The notes: generated from the sequence alone by a model not told the origin. Positions 35,337 through 47,715 are shown, numbered from the stretch's first letter. The stretch is DNA of 47,727 nucleotides from Halieaceae bacterium (GCA_902520195.1 CABYND010000015.1:1-47727); one strand, 5' to 3'. Made by a program: numbers and translations.

Positions 35337-35361
35337 AAAAAAAGCCGCACGGAGTGCGGCT
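35337..35361 (-). terminator. Rho-independent terminator of the tRNA-Asn transcript
   Basis: On the minus strand an 8-bp stem (AGCCGCAC/GTGCGGCT, 35343-35361) with three-base loop is followed by a run of T (35337-35343 as A on the plus strand). It lies 11 bases beyond the tRNA 3' end. Confidence 0.93.
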
Positions 35362-35371
35362 TCTCGGAATT

Positions 35372-35447
35372 TGGCTCCGCCTGCTGGGCTCGAACCAGCG
35401 ACCCACTGATTAACAGTCAGTTGCTCTACCAACTGAGCTAAGGCGGA
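35372..35447 (-). tRNA. tRNA-Asn (anticodon GTT)
   Basis: 76 nt including an encoded CCA. The acceptor stem TCCGCCT/AGGCGGA is fully paired. D arm AGCTCAGTTGGTAGAGC, anticodon stem ACTGA/TCAGT with loop CTGTTAA, and TTCGAGC T loop are all standard. The anticodon GTT is at plus-strand bases 35412-35414. Confidence 0.97.
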
Positions 35448-35570
35448 AGGGTCTCCGAAGAGGGTGCGAAGTGTACACATCCGGTTTTCGGCCAGTCAAC
35501 CGCGGATCCGGTAAATCTCGCTCATCCTCAAGATCCGTTATCCTTGCGCATTTGCACGACCCTCTCTCCT

Positions 35571-37592
<2,022 letters not shown>

Positions 37593-37666
37593 CCGCGAGT
37601 GTTGTGTCGCACCAACCTAGGCTGCCGGCTCTCTCAGTGCCGTAGAATTTCTTTTGCTTTAGCTGA

Positions 37667-37681
37667 GCGAGGTCACCTCGC
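37667..37681. promoter_or_regulatory. 15-bp palindrome in the thrS leader region
   Basis: GCGAGGTCACCTCGC has perfect 7-bp arms around a single C. It lies in the 185-bp gap between uvrB and thrS, about 97 bases before the thrS ATG. As DNA it is a dyad binding site candidate; as RNA it could form a 5-bp stem with a 5-base loop. No T tract follows, so it is not a standard terminator. Confidence 0.45.
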
Positions 37682-37777
37682 GTAACTTTGCCCGTTGATT
37701 TTTTAAAGCGCTCTGACACACTTCAACTCTTCTCACGCGGCCTCTGGTAACGGCCGCCACTGCATAAGGAGCGCTTC

Positions 37778-39718
37778 ATGCCTGTTGTTACCCTCCCTGA
37801 TGGTTCCCAACGCACTTTTGATGTCCCGGTCACAGTGTTTGATGTCGCCGCCGATATTGGCGCGGGTCTCGCCAAAGCCGCACTCGCTGGTGTGGTTGAC
37901 GGCCGAGAGGTCGATACCTCCCATGTGATTGAGGGCGACACCACGCTCAGCATTCTCACGGATCGCGATGAGGCGGCCATAGAAATTATTCGTCACTCCA
38001 CCGCTCACTTGCTGGCGCAGGCGGTACAGCAACTCTTCCCGGGCACGCAGGTCACTATCGGACCGACCGTTGAGGACGGTTTTTATTACGACTTTGCGTC
38101 GGGCCACAACTTCACGCCTGAAGACCTCGAGACCATTGAAAAGCGCATGGCCGAGATCGCCGCCGAAGATCTGACTGTTGAGCGCATCGTCAGCTCCCGC
38201 GACAGGGCGATCGAAATTTTTCGCAATATGGGTGAGCACTACAAGGTGCAGATCATTGAAGACCTGCCGGTTGATGAAGAGATCACTGTTTACAAGCAGG
38301 GCGAGTGGATGGATCTGTGCCGCGGGCCCCACGTGCCCAGCACCGGAAAGCTACAGGCGTTCAAGCTGACCAAGGTGGCCGGTGCCTACTGGCGCGGCGA
38401 CGCTAACAACCAGCAGTTACAGCGAATTTATGGCACCGCCTGGGCCAACAAGAAGCAACTCAAGGCGTACCTTAACCGCATTGCTGAGGCCGAGAAGCGT
38501 GATCATCGCAAGCTCGGGCGCCAGCTTGAACTCTTTCACTTCAGTGAGGATGCCCCCGGGTCTGTTTTCTGGCACCCACGGGGCTGGACATTGTTCCGGC
38601 AACTGCTGGAATACATGCGGGGCCGGCAAGAGGCAGCGGGTTATGTGGAGGTCAACACACCTGATGTGATGGACAGGAGCTTGTGGGAAACCTCGGGACA
38701 CTGGATGAATTATCGAGAGAACATGTTCTCTACTCAGACTGAAGACGAACGAGTTTATGCATTAAAACCCATGAATTGCCCGGGCTCAGTATCCATGTTT
38801 GCGCACGGTCTAAAGAGCTATCGAGATCTGCCGTTAAGAATGGCGGAATTTGGTAAGGTTCATCGCTATGAGCCGTCGGGTGCACTTCACGGCTTGATGC
38901 GCGTGAGGCACTTTACTCAAGATGACGCACATATTTACTGCACTGACCAGCAGATGGAGCAGGAGTGCATCAACGTTGTAGAGCTGATTCTGGATATTTA
39001 TCGCGATTTTGGTTTCGAGGATGTTGTCATCAAGCTGTCCACGCGACCAGAGAAGCGTATCGGTAGCGACGAAATCTGGGACAAGCTGGAGGGCGCTTTG
39101 ACTGGAGCCCTCAGCGCGATGGGTCTCGACTATGTGTTGTACCCCGGAGAGGGTGCTTTCTATGGACCTAAATTAGAGTTTGTTCTGACAGATGCGATCG
39201 GCCGTGAATGGCAATGCGGTACGTTGCAAGTGGATATGAATCTCCCTGAGCGGTTCGACATAGCTTATGTCGACGAAAATGGTGATCGCAATCGGCGTCC
39301 AGTCATGTTGCACCGCGCTCTTTTTGGTTCATTGGAGCGTTTCATCGGTATTTTGATTGAGCAATATGAAGGCGCCTTCCCTTTGTGGTTGGCGCCAAGG
39401 CAGGCGGTAGTTGTGAACATCACGGACAAGCATGCTGCTTATGCGACTGAAGTGGCAGAGCACCTGCAGGCGGCGGGCTTCCGCGCCGAGACTGATCTCC
39501 GCAATGAGAAGATCGGCTTCAAAATCCGCGAGCTGGAACTGGCAAAGGTGCCCTACGTGGTCGTTGTGGGTGACAAGGAAATGGCGTCAGGCGAGGTCTC
39601 GGTCCGTGCGCGGCACGGTCAAGACCTAGGGTCTCTTACCCAAGACGCGTTGCTTGAGACGCTGGCCGGTAAGGTCGCGCGAAAGGGGCGTGTCGAAGCT
39701 GACAGAGTACAGTCTTAA
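37778..39718 (+). CDS. thrS: Threonyl-tRNA synthetase
   Basis: The 646-residue class II synthetase has the N-terminal TGS domain ([16 protein letters not shown]), the editing domain with [11 protein letters not shown] and the [10 protein letters not shown] region, and the catalytic core with motif 2 [20 protein letters not shown], zinc-site residues and motif 3 [17 protein letters not shown]. The anticodon-binding domain ends the protein. AAGGAG precedes the ATG. Codon use in the central catalytic part (about 38690-39470) is visibly less GC-biased than the ends. The infC gene, usually adjacent, is separated here by two other genes. Confidence 0.97.
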   Translation: MPVVTLPDGSQRTFDVPVTVFDVAADIGAGLAKAALAGVVDGREVDTSHVIEGDTTLSILTDRDEAAIEIIRHSTAHLLAQAVQQLFPGTQVTIGPTVEDGFYYDFASGHNFTPEDLETIEKRMAEIAAEDLTVERIVSSRDRAIEIFRNMGEHYKVQIIEDLPVDEEITVYKQGEWMDLCRGPHVPSTGKLQAFKLTKVAGAYWRGDANNQQLQRIYGTAWANKKQLKAYLNRIAEAEKRDHRKLGRQLELFHFSEDAPGSVFWHPRGWTLFRQLLEYMRGRQEAAGYVEVNTPDVMDRSLWETSGHWMNYRENMFSTQTEDERVYALKPMNCPGSVSMFAHGLKSYRDLPLRMAEFGKVHRYEPSGALHGLMRVRHFTQDDAHIYCTDQQMEQECINVVELILDIYRDFGFEDVVIKLSTRPEKRIGSDEIWDKLEGALTGALSAMGLDYVLYPGEGAFYGPKLEFVLTDAIGREWQCGTLQVDMNLPERFDIAYVDENGDRNRRPVMLHRALFGSLERFIGILIEQYEGAFPLWLAPRQAVVVNITDKHAAYATEVAEHLQAAGFRAETDLRNEKIGFKIRELELAKVPYVVVVGDKEMASGEVSVRARHGQDLGSLTQDALLETLAGKVARKGRVEADRVQS

Positions 39719-39834
39719 GACTCGGGAAACGAAGCGTGCGGCGAATGTATGGCAACCGGAGGCGCCGCCCACGGTTGTGAGTAAGCGGTGCCGCGGCCAC
39801 TGTGCCTGAACGTTTGACTAGATGAGTAACTAGC

Positions 39835-40494
39835 TCAACTGCCATCGCAGAGCATCCCGATTTCGCTTGCTGTGAGGATCTGGTTCTCGTCGAAGGTCTT
39901 TTCTTCTAGTGGTGCTCGCGCCACCATGCAGCGATGCGCTGCGGCCAGATTGACTGACTGAAGGCCCGCGATGGTCGCTTGGTTGGTTGGGTCACAGAAG
40001 CCGGCGTTTACGCCTCGCAGGTTGAAGTAGGTGCCCGAGCGCTCGATGGCGACACAGTTCCCGGGTTGAAGCGAAGTCTTGGTGGTCACCACCGTTGTCA
40101 TGCCATCTTCCCCAAGATCAATCGCGTAAAGCACCGCCGCTTCATTCACACCTTTGGCGGTTTCGGTCGAGTTCGATGGGTTGGTAGAGTCGGCGGGCTT
40201 GGGCGATTCGCCCTCATCGTCAGTGACATTATCAATGGGAGGTGTCCTGGCAGAGGGTGACATCCCCCTCGCGACCCCCGCAGGCAGTGTGGGGTCGGAC
40301 CACGTGGTTTGGTAGTGCTGGGTCACGAAACCGTAATCGATACTGATGCGGTCAGCCCTTTTCACTGTCTGCGCATGCGCGGTGGCTTGGATCAGCATCG
40401 CACTGATACCGGCTGCGAGCCCCAGCCACAGGTGGCGGACATTGTGGGGCCATGGTTTGCCATGATTAGCGCGCTTTGTGTTCATTGCAGCCAT
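39835..40494 (-). CDS. Uncharacterised secreted protein
   Basis: The 219-residue protein has a signal peptide (WLGLAAGISAMLIQATAHAQ) and a low-complexity Pro/Ser/Asp/Thr-rich linker (residues about 75-115). A C-terminal module follows with AVLYAIDLGEDGMTTVVTTK, LQPGNCVAIERSGTYFNLR and two further cysteines. This module resembles the tail of glycine-zipper envelope proteins (GDCVAVEQ, NIRRVSP-type motif), though no glycine zipper is visible. Start: ATG 40494, with AAGGA five bases upstream; the frame is open for 37 more codons. Its 5' end overlaps the divergent AraC-like gene by about 33 bases. Function unknown. Confidence 0.7.
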   Translation of the reverse strand: MAAMNTKRANHGKPWPHNVRHLWLGLAAGISAMLIQATAHAQTVKRADRISIDYGFVTQHYQTTWSDPTLPAGVARGMSPSARTPPIDNVTDDEGESPKPADSTNPSNSTETAKGVNEAAVLYAIDLGEDGMTTVVTTKTSLQPGNCVAIERSGTYFNLRGVNAGFCDPTNQATIAGLQSVNLAAAHRCMVARAPLEEKTFDENQILTASEIGMLCDGS

Positions 40495-40986
40495 CCAGAT
40501 CCTTCTGAAAGCGCAGTATGCCTCAGTCCAGCGGCGCTGCGTGAACTTCGTGCGCGCTCCCGAACCCGTCTGACACAATGCAACCCTCTTAGACGGCAAC
40601 TCCATGAATCACCTGAGCTGATCGCCGAGCTGGACCGGTATCAGGAGGACGCTAAGGTGACGTTACTGAAAAACGATACCTGCAGCTGGATATGCGGGCA
40701 TTTGCCCACCGGCACCTTCGACCTGACCCAGTTAGCGGCCAGACTTAACTGCGACAAACATACCCTGCAGCCCCGTTTGGAGTGTGAGCTGTCCTGCCGT
40801 TTTTCTGATCTTATCGATGATGTGCGGGCTGAAATGTGCCTGCCACTGCTGGAGAGCGGGGTGTTCCCCATGCAGGCGATCGCCGAGCAACTGGGCTACG
40901 CCACCTCCGGCAACTTCAGCCGCTTCTTCCAGCGTCGCTTCGGCTGCACGCCGCGGGATTGGAGCCGACTGGCTATCACCGCCTGA
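40462..40986 (+). CDS. Short AraC-type HTH protein
   Basis: The 174-residue reading ends in an AraC-type double helix-turn-helix: FDLTQLAARLNCDKHTLQPR, then IAEQLGYATSGNFSRFFQRR and FGCTPRDW. Family members with this C-terminus usually have 200 or more residues of ligand-binding domain in front; here the N-terminal part is only about 80 residues and cysteine-containing. The ATG at 40462 is the best start but lies within the 5' end of the divergent secreted-protein gene, and the reading is open further upstream, so the N-terminus is uncertain. It may be a truncated regulator or a genuine small one. Confidence 0.65.
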   Translation: MISALCVHCSHPDPSESAVCLSPAALRELRARSRTRLTQCNPLRRQLHESPELIAELDRYQEDAKVTLLKNDTCSWICGHLPTGTFDLTQLAARLNCDKHTLQPRLECELSCRFSDLIDDVRAEMCLPLLESGVFPMQAIAEQLGYATSGNFSRFFQRRFGCTPRDWSRLAITA

Positions 40987-41147
40987 TAGCGCCCTGATGC
41001 GCAATTTGTCGGGTTTCTTTTCCCTTGTGAATCCCCTTTTCGGGCAGTAAACTCGCGCTCCTGTTTGTAATGGAGGAAGTGCCCGATTGTGTTCAGTAGC
41101 CCGGATACCTGCCTCCAAGAACGAAACCTTGATGGGAGAGGGGCAGT

Positions 41148-41675
41148 ATCAAGAGCGAAGGCAACAGCAAAAAGGCGCTGACTAACGACCAGATTGCGGC
41201 GGAGAATGTTCGCCTAATCAATGAAAAGGGCGAACAGGTTGGAATCGTAACCAACGCTGAGGCCCAGGCCGCTGCAGAAGCGGTGGGTATGGATTTGGTC
41301 ATGATGGCGGAAAACGATCCGCCAGTCTGCAAGATCATGGACTACGGCAAGCATGTCTTTGAGTCCAAGAAGCAGAAAGCAGCGCAACGCAAACGCGCCA
41401 AACGCACCCAGATCAAGGAAATGAAGTTTCGTCCAGGGACGGAGGAAGGAGACTATCAGGTAAAGCTGCGCAACCTGGTGCGTTTCCTAGAAAATGGCGA
41501 TAAGGCCAAGGTCACACTGCGTTACCGCGGTCGTGAAATGGCCCACCAGGAAATCGGCATGGAGCTGCTCAAGCGAGTAGAAGCTGATCTGGCAGAGTTA
41601 GGTAACGTCGAGCAGTTCCCGAAAATGGAAGGCCGACAGCTGACGATGGTAATCGCCCCCAAAAAGCGGAGTTAG
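41148..41675 (+). CDS. infC: Translation initiation factor IF-3, apparent ATC start codon
   Basis: IF-3 checks start-codon pairing on the 30S subunit. The reading frame is closed by TGA at 41130 and then runs WERGS-ATC-AAG-AGC-GAA, with no ATG, GTG or TTG before residue 46. The ATC at 41148 is preceded by GGGAGAGGGG and followed by Lys, matching E. coli infC, which starts with ATT-AAA. This gives 175 residues (E. coli 180), beginning [16 protein letters not shown] after formyl-Met replacement. Motifs: [47 protein letters not shown] and the C-terminal [15 protein letters not shown]. The unusual start is the basis of IF-3 autoregulation. rpmI and rplT follow. Confidence 0.92.
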   Translation: MKSEGNSKKALTNDQIAAENVRLINEKGEQVGIVTNAEAQAAAEAVGMDLVMMAENDPPVCKIMDYGKHVFESKKQKAAQRKRAKRTQIKEMKFRPGTEEGDYQVKLRNLVRFLENGDKAKVTLRYRGREMAHQEIGMELLKRVEADLAELGNVEQFPKMEGRQLTMVIAPKKRS

Positions 41676-41753
41676 TGGCCCGTGAATGCCCTGATGTCCG
41701 ATGATGTTAACCACGGCTGAGAGATCGGTACGTGCCAATGCGGAGTAGTAGAT

Positions 41754-41948
41754 ATGCCTAAAGCAAAAATTCACAGCGGGGCCGCCAAGCGGTTCAGGAA
41801 AACGGCAGGTGGTTACAAGCGCAAGAGCGCTTACAAGAGCCACATCCTGACCAAAATGACGACCAAGCGTAAGCGACAGCTGCGAGGCACTTCGATGATT
41901 CATAAGTCAGACGAAGTACTGATCGATCGCATGCTGCGCGCTAAATAA
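41754..41948 (+). CDS. rpmI: 50S ribosomal protein L35
   Basis: A 64-residue, very basic protein beginning [19 protein letters not shown], diagnostic of L35. It lies 78 bases after infC. In E. coli the infC-rpmI segment binds L20 for autoregulation; a similar role for the leader here is inference. Confidence 0.97.
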   Translation: MPKAKIHSGAAKRFRKTAGGYKRKSAYKSHILTKMTTKRKRQLRGTSMIHKSDEVLIDRMLRAK

Positions 41949-41976
41949 CGCTGTATTTCATCAGGAGAACTGACCT

Positions 41977-42336
41977 ATGCCTCGCGTAAAACGTGGAGTG
42001 ACGGCACACCGTCGTCACAAAAAAATTCTGAAGAAAGCCAAGGGCTACTACGGTGCGCGCTCACGCGTGTTCCGAGTCGCCAAGCAGGCGGTTACCAAAG
42101 CAGGGCAATACGCCTATCGGGACCGCAGGCAGCGCAAGCGCCAGTTCCGAGCGCTGTGGATTACCCGCATCAATGCGCAATCTCGCGCTAACGGGTTGAC
42201 CTACAGCCGCCTTATCAACGGTCTCAAGCGGGCTGATGTGGCGCTGGATCGACGCGTACTGGCAGACCTTGCGGTGCACGACAAAGAAGCGTTTGCTGCA
42301 GTGGTTGAGCGCGCTCGCACTGCACTTGCAGCCTGA
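41977..42336 (+). CDS. rplT: 50S ribosomal protein L20
   Basis: L20 is a 119-residue early assembly protein that binds 23S rRNA. It opens [20 protein letters not shown], has [20 protein letters not shown] in the middle and ends in the usual [20 protein letters not shown] lies upstream. In E. coli L20 represses rpmI-rplT translation. Confidence 0.97.
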   Translation: MPRVKRGVTAHRRHKKILKKAKGYYGARSRVFRVAKQAVTKAGQYAYRDRRQRKRQFRALWITRINAQSRANGLTYSRLINGLKRADVALDRRVLADLAVHDKEAFAAVVERARTALAA

Positions 42337-42375
42337 CCATCCCGATTGCGACATTGCTCGCCGGGTTGAGTCACG

Positions 42376-42403
42376 AAAGGGGAGGCGGTTGTCTCCCTTT
42401 TTT
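42376..42403 (+). terminator. Terminator or attenuator between rplT and pheS
   Basis: GGGAG (42380-42384) and CTCCC (42393-42397), extended by A/G with T pairs outside, form a stem with an 8-base loop before six T. It lies 41 bases before the pheS ATG. In E. coli pheST is controlled by attenuation with a Phe-rich leader peptide; I found no Phe-rich reading in the 107-bp gap here. Confidence 0.8.
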
Positions 42404-42419
42404 GTATTGACACCCGTAA

Positions 42420-43463
<1,044 letters not shown>

Positions 43464-43472
43464 GGAGGCGGC

Positions 43473-45845
43473 GTGATTCTCTCTGAAAATTGGTTGCGCG
43501 AGTGGGTGAATCCCGACCTCGACGCCGAGGCGCTGGCGCACACGCTCACCATGGCAGGTCTGGAGGTCGATGCGGTAACACCACTGGCGGACGGCCTCAG
43601 TGGCGTGGTCGTGGCGGAGATCACCTCAGCTGAACCCCACCCCGATGCCGACAAGCTACGTGTGTGTAGCGTCAACACTGGGAGTGAAACGGTACAGATT
43701 GTCTGCGGTGCGCCCAATGCGGCTTCAGGTCTTAAGGCGCCATTGGCACAACCGGGCGCCAAGCTGCCCGGCGGCATCAAAATCAAAAAGGCCAAGCTGC
43801 GGGGTATCGAGTCTCAGGGCATGCTGTGTTCCGGTGCCGAGCTGAACCTGTCGGGAGACCACGATGGCTTACTCGCTCTGGCGGCGGACGCTCCGATTGG
43901 GGCGCCTATTGAGGACTATCTTGATCTCAACGACCGGCTCATAGAAATCGGTTTAACGCCGAATCGCGCCGACTGCCTCAGCATCGCAGGCGTCGCCCGC
44001 GATCTGGCGGTGGCGACGGGCGCAGAGATGAGGGCGCCTACGATTGAGGCGGTGCCGGCGACGATTGATCAAACCTTGCCCATTGAGGTTACGGCTGCTG
44101 CTGATTGTCCCCGTTATCTGGGGCGCGTCATCCGCGATGTGGACGTCTCCCGGCCAACACCGCTTTATATGGTGGAGCGCTTGCGCCGTGCTGGTATCCG
44201 CTCCATTGATGCGGTGGTGGACATCACCAATTACGTGATGCTCGAGCTTGGTCAGCCTTTGCATGCCTTTGACCTCGACGCGCTAGGAGGCGGCATTCGG
44301 GTGCGCAAGGCCGAGCCAGAGGAGCGCATTACGCTACTCGATGGCGAAGAACGCACATTGACGCCCGATACTCTGGTCATCGCAGATCACCAGAGAGCCC
44401 TCGCCATGGCAGGCATCATGGGCGGAGAAGGTAGCGGGATCAGTGGTGAGACCCGTCATCTCTTTCTCGAAGCCGCCTTTTTTGCCCCCGAGCTGATGGC
44501 CGGTCGGGCCCGACACTATGGACTGCACACTGATGCGTCCCATCGGTACGAGCGGGGCGTGGACCCCGAGCTGGCCTATCAGGCGGTCGAGCGTGCGACA
44601 CAGCTGTTCCTTGATTGTGTTGGCGGCGCAGCCGGGCCGGTGACGGATGTGACCTCATCGACGGACTTGCCCAAGAGCGAGTCTGTCACCCTGAAAGCTG
44701 CCTCGATCCGACGGATGTTGGGCATCGATCTGGCGACCGATGAGGTCACACGGATCCTTACCGGCTTGGGCTTTGCGGTTGAGGCCGACACAGATGGCGG
44801 TAGTTGGCTGTGCACTGCGCCCAGCTGGCGCTTTGATATGGGCCGCGAAGCCGATTTGCTCGAAGAAATTGCGCGCATCCACGGTTACGACAACATTCCG
44901 GTTGAGCCCGTCCGCGGCGCCGCGTCAGCCGCTGCTGCGGCGGAGTCGGCAACACCGCAGTCAGTGATCAAGCAGCGGTTGGTCGCTCGGGGCTTCAACG
45001 AAGCAATTACCTTCAGCTTTGTGAGCCCGGAGCTTCAGCACCTGATCGACCCGGAGATCGAGCCGGTCGAACTCAAAAACCCGATCTCCAGCGACCTCGC
45101 GGTGATGCGCACCTCGCTGATCCCGGGTTTGCTGGGTGCGGCGGCGCATAACATCAATCGTCAGCAAACCAGAGTGCGTCTGTTTGAGATGGGACTCCGC
45201 TTTATACCTGGAGAGTCGCTGGCGCAAACGCCCATGCTTGGGCTTTTACTCTGCGGGCGCCGAATGCCCGAGGGCTGGTCGTCGGACGCGGCGTCAGTCG
45301 ACTTTTATGACATGAAGGGCGAGATTGAGGCGTTGCTGCAAGCCGCTGATCAACGGCTGACATTCCGTTCGGCAGTGAGACCAGGCTTGCACGATGGGCA
45401 GACCGCAGAAATCCTGTTGGGGGGTGAAGTGGTTGGGGTCATGGGGCGGCTGCATCCCAGTGCAGCAAAGACAATGAACCTGCCTGAGCAGACGCTGGTT
45501 GCCGAGCTCGCATTGGCCTCCGTGGTCGGGCGCGCCTTGCCGAATTATCAAGAGATTTCCAAGTTTCCCGAGGTACGCCGGGACATTGCGGTGATCGTAA
45601 ATCGAGAGACGCCGTCGGCTTCGGTGCTTGATATAGCCAGGGCTGCTGCCGGGGCTGCGCTGGCCGATGCGCGAATCTTTGACGTCTACGAGGGCGATGG
45701 GGTCGCAGAAAATGCGAAAAGTCTGGCCATTGGTTTGACTTTCCGTGATCAAAGTCGCACCCTAACCGATGAAGAGATTAACGAATCTCTGTCACAAGTT
45801 ATTGAATCTTTGGGGGAAAAGCTGGGTGCTAGATTACGGCACTGA
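43473..45845 (+). CDS. pheT: Phenylalanyl-tRNA synthetase beta subunit
   Basis: The 790-residue chain begins at GTG with [20 protein letters not shown]. It has the N-terminal tRNA-binding EMAP-like domain ([29 protein letters not shown]), B3/B4 editing domain, B5 and the catalytic-like B6/B7, then the C-terminal FDX-ACB domain ([14 protein letters not shown] onward). GGAGG lies directly upstream. ihfA starts eight bases after the stop, as in E. coli. Confidence 0.97.
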   Translation: MILSENWLREWVNPDLDAEALAHTLTMAGLEVDAVTPLADGLSGVVVAEITSAEPHPDADKLRVCSVNTGSETVQIVCGAPNAASGLKAPLAQPGAKLPGGIKIKKAKLRGIESQGMLCSGAELNLSGDHDGLLALAADAPIGAPIEDYLDLNDRLIEIGLTPNRADCLSIAGVARDLAVATGAEMRAPTIEAVPATIDQTLPIEVTAAADCPRYLGRVIRDVDVSRPTPLYMVERLRRAGIRSIDAVVDITNYVMLELGQPLHAFDLDALGGGIRVRKAEPEERITLLDGEERTLTPDTLVIADHQRALAMAGIMGGEGSGISGETRHLFLEAAFFAPELMAGRARHYGLHTDASHRYERGVDPELAYQAVERATQLFLDCVGGAAGPVTDVTSSTDLPKSESVTLKAASIRRMLGIDLATDEVTRILTGLGFAVEADTDGGSWLCTAPSWRFDMGREADLLEEIARIHGYDNIPVEPVRGAASAAAAAESATPQSVIKQRLVARGFNEAITFSFVSPELQHLIDPEIEPVELKNPISSDLAVMRTSLIPGLLGAAAHNINRQQTRVRLFEMGLRFIPGESLAQTPMLGLLLCGRRMPEGWSSDAASVDFYDMKGEIEALLQAADQRLTFRSAVRPGLHDGQTAEILLGGEVVGVMGRLHPSAAKTMNLPEQTLVAELALASVVGRALPNYQEISKFPEVRRDIAVIVNRETPSASVLDIARAAAGAALADARIFDVYEGDGVAENAKSLAIGLTFRDQSRTLTDEEINESLSQVIESLGEKLGARLRH

Positions 45846-45853
45846 TCGGGGAC

Positions 45854-46168
45854 ATGACTGCGCTCACCAAATCAGAAATGGCTGATCGGCTTCACGAACG
45901 TCTGGGCTTGAACAAGCGCGAGGCAAAGGAACTGGTGGAGCAGTTTTTTGAAGAGATTCGAATTTGCCTGGAGAACAACGAGCAGGTGAAGCTCTCGGGT
46001 TTCGGCAACTTCGATTTGCGCGACAAGCGACAGCGCCCGGGCCGCAACCCCAAGACTGGCGAAGAAATCCCCATCTCCGCCCGCCGCGTGGTGACTTTCA
46101 AGCCTGGCCAAAAGCTGAAGGCGCGTGTGGATGTGAGCATGGGCGAAGAAGGCCTGATTGATGTTTGA
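45854..46168 (+). CDS. ihfA: Integration host factor subunit alpha
   Basis: IHF-alpha, 104 residues, opens [20 protein letters not shown] and contains [20 protein letters not shown] with the intercalating proline in GRNPKTG. It pairs with IhfB (8249). The pheT-ihfA-merR order is conserved in gammaproteobacteria. Its last eight bases overlap the start of the MerR-like gene. Confidence 0.97.
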   Translation: MTALTKSEMADRLHERLGLNKREAKELVEQFFEEIRICLENNEQVKLSGFGNFDLRDKRQRPGRNPKTGEEIPISARRVVTFKPGQKLKARVDVSMGEEGLIDV

Positions 46169-46520
46169 TCCACGACACAACGACGAACTCCCTGCGATCC
46201 CCGGCAAGCGCTACTTCACGATCGGTGAAGTCAGTGAGCTGTGCGCCGTGAAGCCGCACGTGTTGCGCTACTGGGAGCAGGAATTTCCGCAGCTGAGCCC
46301 GGTAAAGCGCCGCGGTAATCGCCGCTATTACCAGCGCGAGGATGTGGAATTGGTGCGAACCATCCGTAGCCTGCTATACGCGCAGGGATACACCATCGGT
46401 GGCGCGCGTCAGCGGCTCAGCAATGAGCGCAGGGAACCCACCCCGGTGGAGATTCAGGCCGCGATTCGTGAAAGCCTGAGCGATCTGGAAAAAGCCCGCT
46501 CCTTACTCTCTTCAGTTTAA
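46161..46520 (+). CDS. MerR family transcriptional regulator
   Basis: The 119-residue protein has a MerR winged helix: [40 protein letters not shown], then [20 protein letters not shown]. The short C-terminal helix has no metal-binding cysteines, so it is not a metal sensor of the MerR/CueR type. This small protein is regularly found after ihfA, but its target is unknown. ATG 46161 overlaps ihfA. Confidence 0.93.
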   Translation: MFDPRHNDELPAIPGKRYFTIGEVSELCAVKPHVLRYWEQEFPQLSPVKRRGNRRYYQREDVELVRTIRSLLYAQGYTIGGARQRLSNERREPTPVEIQAAIRESLSDLEKARSLLSSV

Positions 46521-46525
46521 TCCCC

Positions 46526-46544
46526 ACCCAAATTTGGGTATGAT
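46526..46544 (+). promoter_or_regulatory. Palindrome and -10 box before tRNA-Pro
   Basis: ACCCAAATTTGGGT (46526-46539) is a perfect 14-bp palindrome directly overlapping TATGAT (46539-46544), a good -10 box eleven bases before the mature tRNA end. No convincing -35 box was seen. The palindrome may be a protein site or the stem of a merR-gene terminator lacking a T tract. Confidence 0.5.
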
Positions 46545-46554
46545 CCGCGGCGTT

Positions 46555-46631
46555 CGGGGCGTAGCGCAGTCTGGTAGCGCACCACACTGGGGGTGTGGTG
46601 GTCGCAGGTTCAAATCCTGCCGTCCCGACCA
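46555..46631 (+). tRNA. tRNA-Pro (anticodon GGG)
   Basis: 77 nt including encoded CCA. Acceptor stem CGGGGCG/CGTCCCG, anticodon stem CCACA/TGTGG with loop CTGGGGG, T arm GCAGG TTCAAAT CCTGC, discriminator A. Anticodon GGG reads CCC and CCU codons. Confidence 0.97.
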
Positions 46632-47005
46632 TCTTTCTGCATTACAAATAACATCTCACCGATATGACTTAGTTGGGTGATGTCCACCGTGGGGTAGCTT
46701 TACCCAATTTGTCCAGCATAGATCACTCGAACACAAAAGATGGTAAGCAGATCGCCGGAATTCACGCGATAGGTTTTCTCTGGGAACACGGAGACAGGTC
46801 CTCTACCTTGATGCGCGAGGTTGCTACGAGGAATGATGGTCTTTACCTGGGCTTCTGTAATACCTTGTCGTTGTAGAAAAGCCAGTCAGCAGAGTGTCAT
46901 TAATTAAATTTCGCGTGCGGTAAGCATCATGTCTGTATTATTAATCCGTGGTGGGCTACTGGCTTGACTGGCCGTCGGTGGCAGACAGCGTGTAAGGTTG
47001 GGGGG
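46632..47005. other. 374-bp AT-richer gap after tRNA-Pro
   Basis: No supported gene. A TTG-initiated 67-codon reading (46673-46876) has no recognisable family or ribosome site. Two alternative stems share one arm: TTGGGT (46673-46678) with ACCCAA (46702-46707), and GGGTA (46692-46696) with TACCC (46701-46705). The later part (46890-46945) is AT-rich and could hold the promoter of the following gene. Confidence 0.5.
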
Positions 47006-47614
47006 ATGTCTAAAGCTATGCAGGAATGCCCCATTTGCTCTGGAACGCTGTCACAGGCAGCTGAGACTTGCGTGCATTGTGGCCATCCCCTAAAGCCTCC
47101 TCGAAAAATATCCCGGGTAACTGTTTGGACCCTTCTGCTCTTATTTATGTCTCTCGTCGCAAATATATTTGTTTTATTGACACTCAATATTCCTGAAAAA
47201 TTTCCTCCAATCGGACCTTACTCCTACGATAATAAAATTGATCGGCGAATGGAGGGGCAGCTAAAAGCAACCCCGATGCGTTTAGACAGGTCTCAGCTGA
47301 TTCCAGAACTTAATCTTTTGGTTCAAAAATTTAGTGATCAGCCATTTGTGAAGCCCAACCTGTTTTTGACTCCTACCCGAGTTTTCCTGGGCGTGAGTGA
47401 AAAGGAAATCTCACTAACCTTTGAGTACGAGGTTGCCTCATCATTTGATCGGGCGATGTTCAAAGATGGGACGCTGAGAGACTTACTAACCACTAGTTTC
47501 TGTAACGCAGATGAATCTCCGTTTCTGGCCTTGAACGGGGTTCAAATACTTTTCCGATATGTGAAGGATGAAGTTGCGATTCACGAGGAAAAATTATTGC
47601 GGTGCGAAATTTAA
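47006..47614 (+). CDS. Uncharacterised zinc-ribbon membrane protein
   Basis: The 202-residue protein has an N-terminal zinc ribbon with cysteines 8, 11, 22 and 25 (CPIC and CVHC), a basic stretch, and one transmembrane segment at about 38-60 (VWTLLLLFMSLVANIFVLL). A 140-residue domain without recognised similarity follows, probably outside the cytosol. The start is ATG 47006 (AAGG and a G-run upstream), not the reading from 46964. Base composition and codon use are clearly AT-richer than the rest of the window, which suggests acquisition next to the tRNA gene. Confidence 0.7.
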   Translation: MSKAMQECPICSGTLSQAAETCVHCGHPLKPPRKISRVTVWTLLLLFMSLVANIFVLLTLNIPEKFPPIGPYSYDNKIDRRMEGQLKATPMRLDRSQLIPELNLLVQKFSDQPFVKPNLFLTPTRVFLGVSEKEISLTFEYEVASSFDRAMFKDGTLRDLLTTSFCNADESPFLALNGVQILFRYVKDEVAIHEEKLLRCEI

Positions 47615-47683
47615 GAGAAGTGCTCTCATATTTCTTTGTCCCTTGGCGCGTTAGTTGGTTAGATACTTGGTTGAAATGACTTG

Positions 47684-47715
47684 AAAAGCAGCACCCGCAT
47701 CCTCACTGCTTTTTT
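47684..47715 (+). terminator. Probable terminator after the zinc-ribbon gene
   Basis: AAAAGCAG (47684-47691) and CTGCTTTT (47706-47713) form an 8-bp stem followed by further T. A competing stem CCCGCA/TGCGGG overlaps it. It lies 70 bases after the stop codon. Confidence 0.65.

Noticed and set aside
35544-35570. TTG start nine codons upstream for uvrB
   Set aside because: The GTG at 35571 gives the exact family N-terminus and the E. coli length.
46673-46876. 67-codon reading after tRNA-Pro
   Set aside because: TTG start, no ribosome site and no recognisable family; kept only as a note in the gap description.
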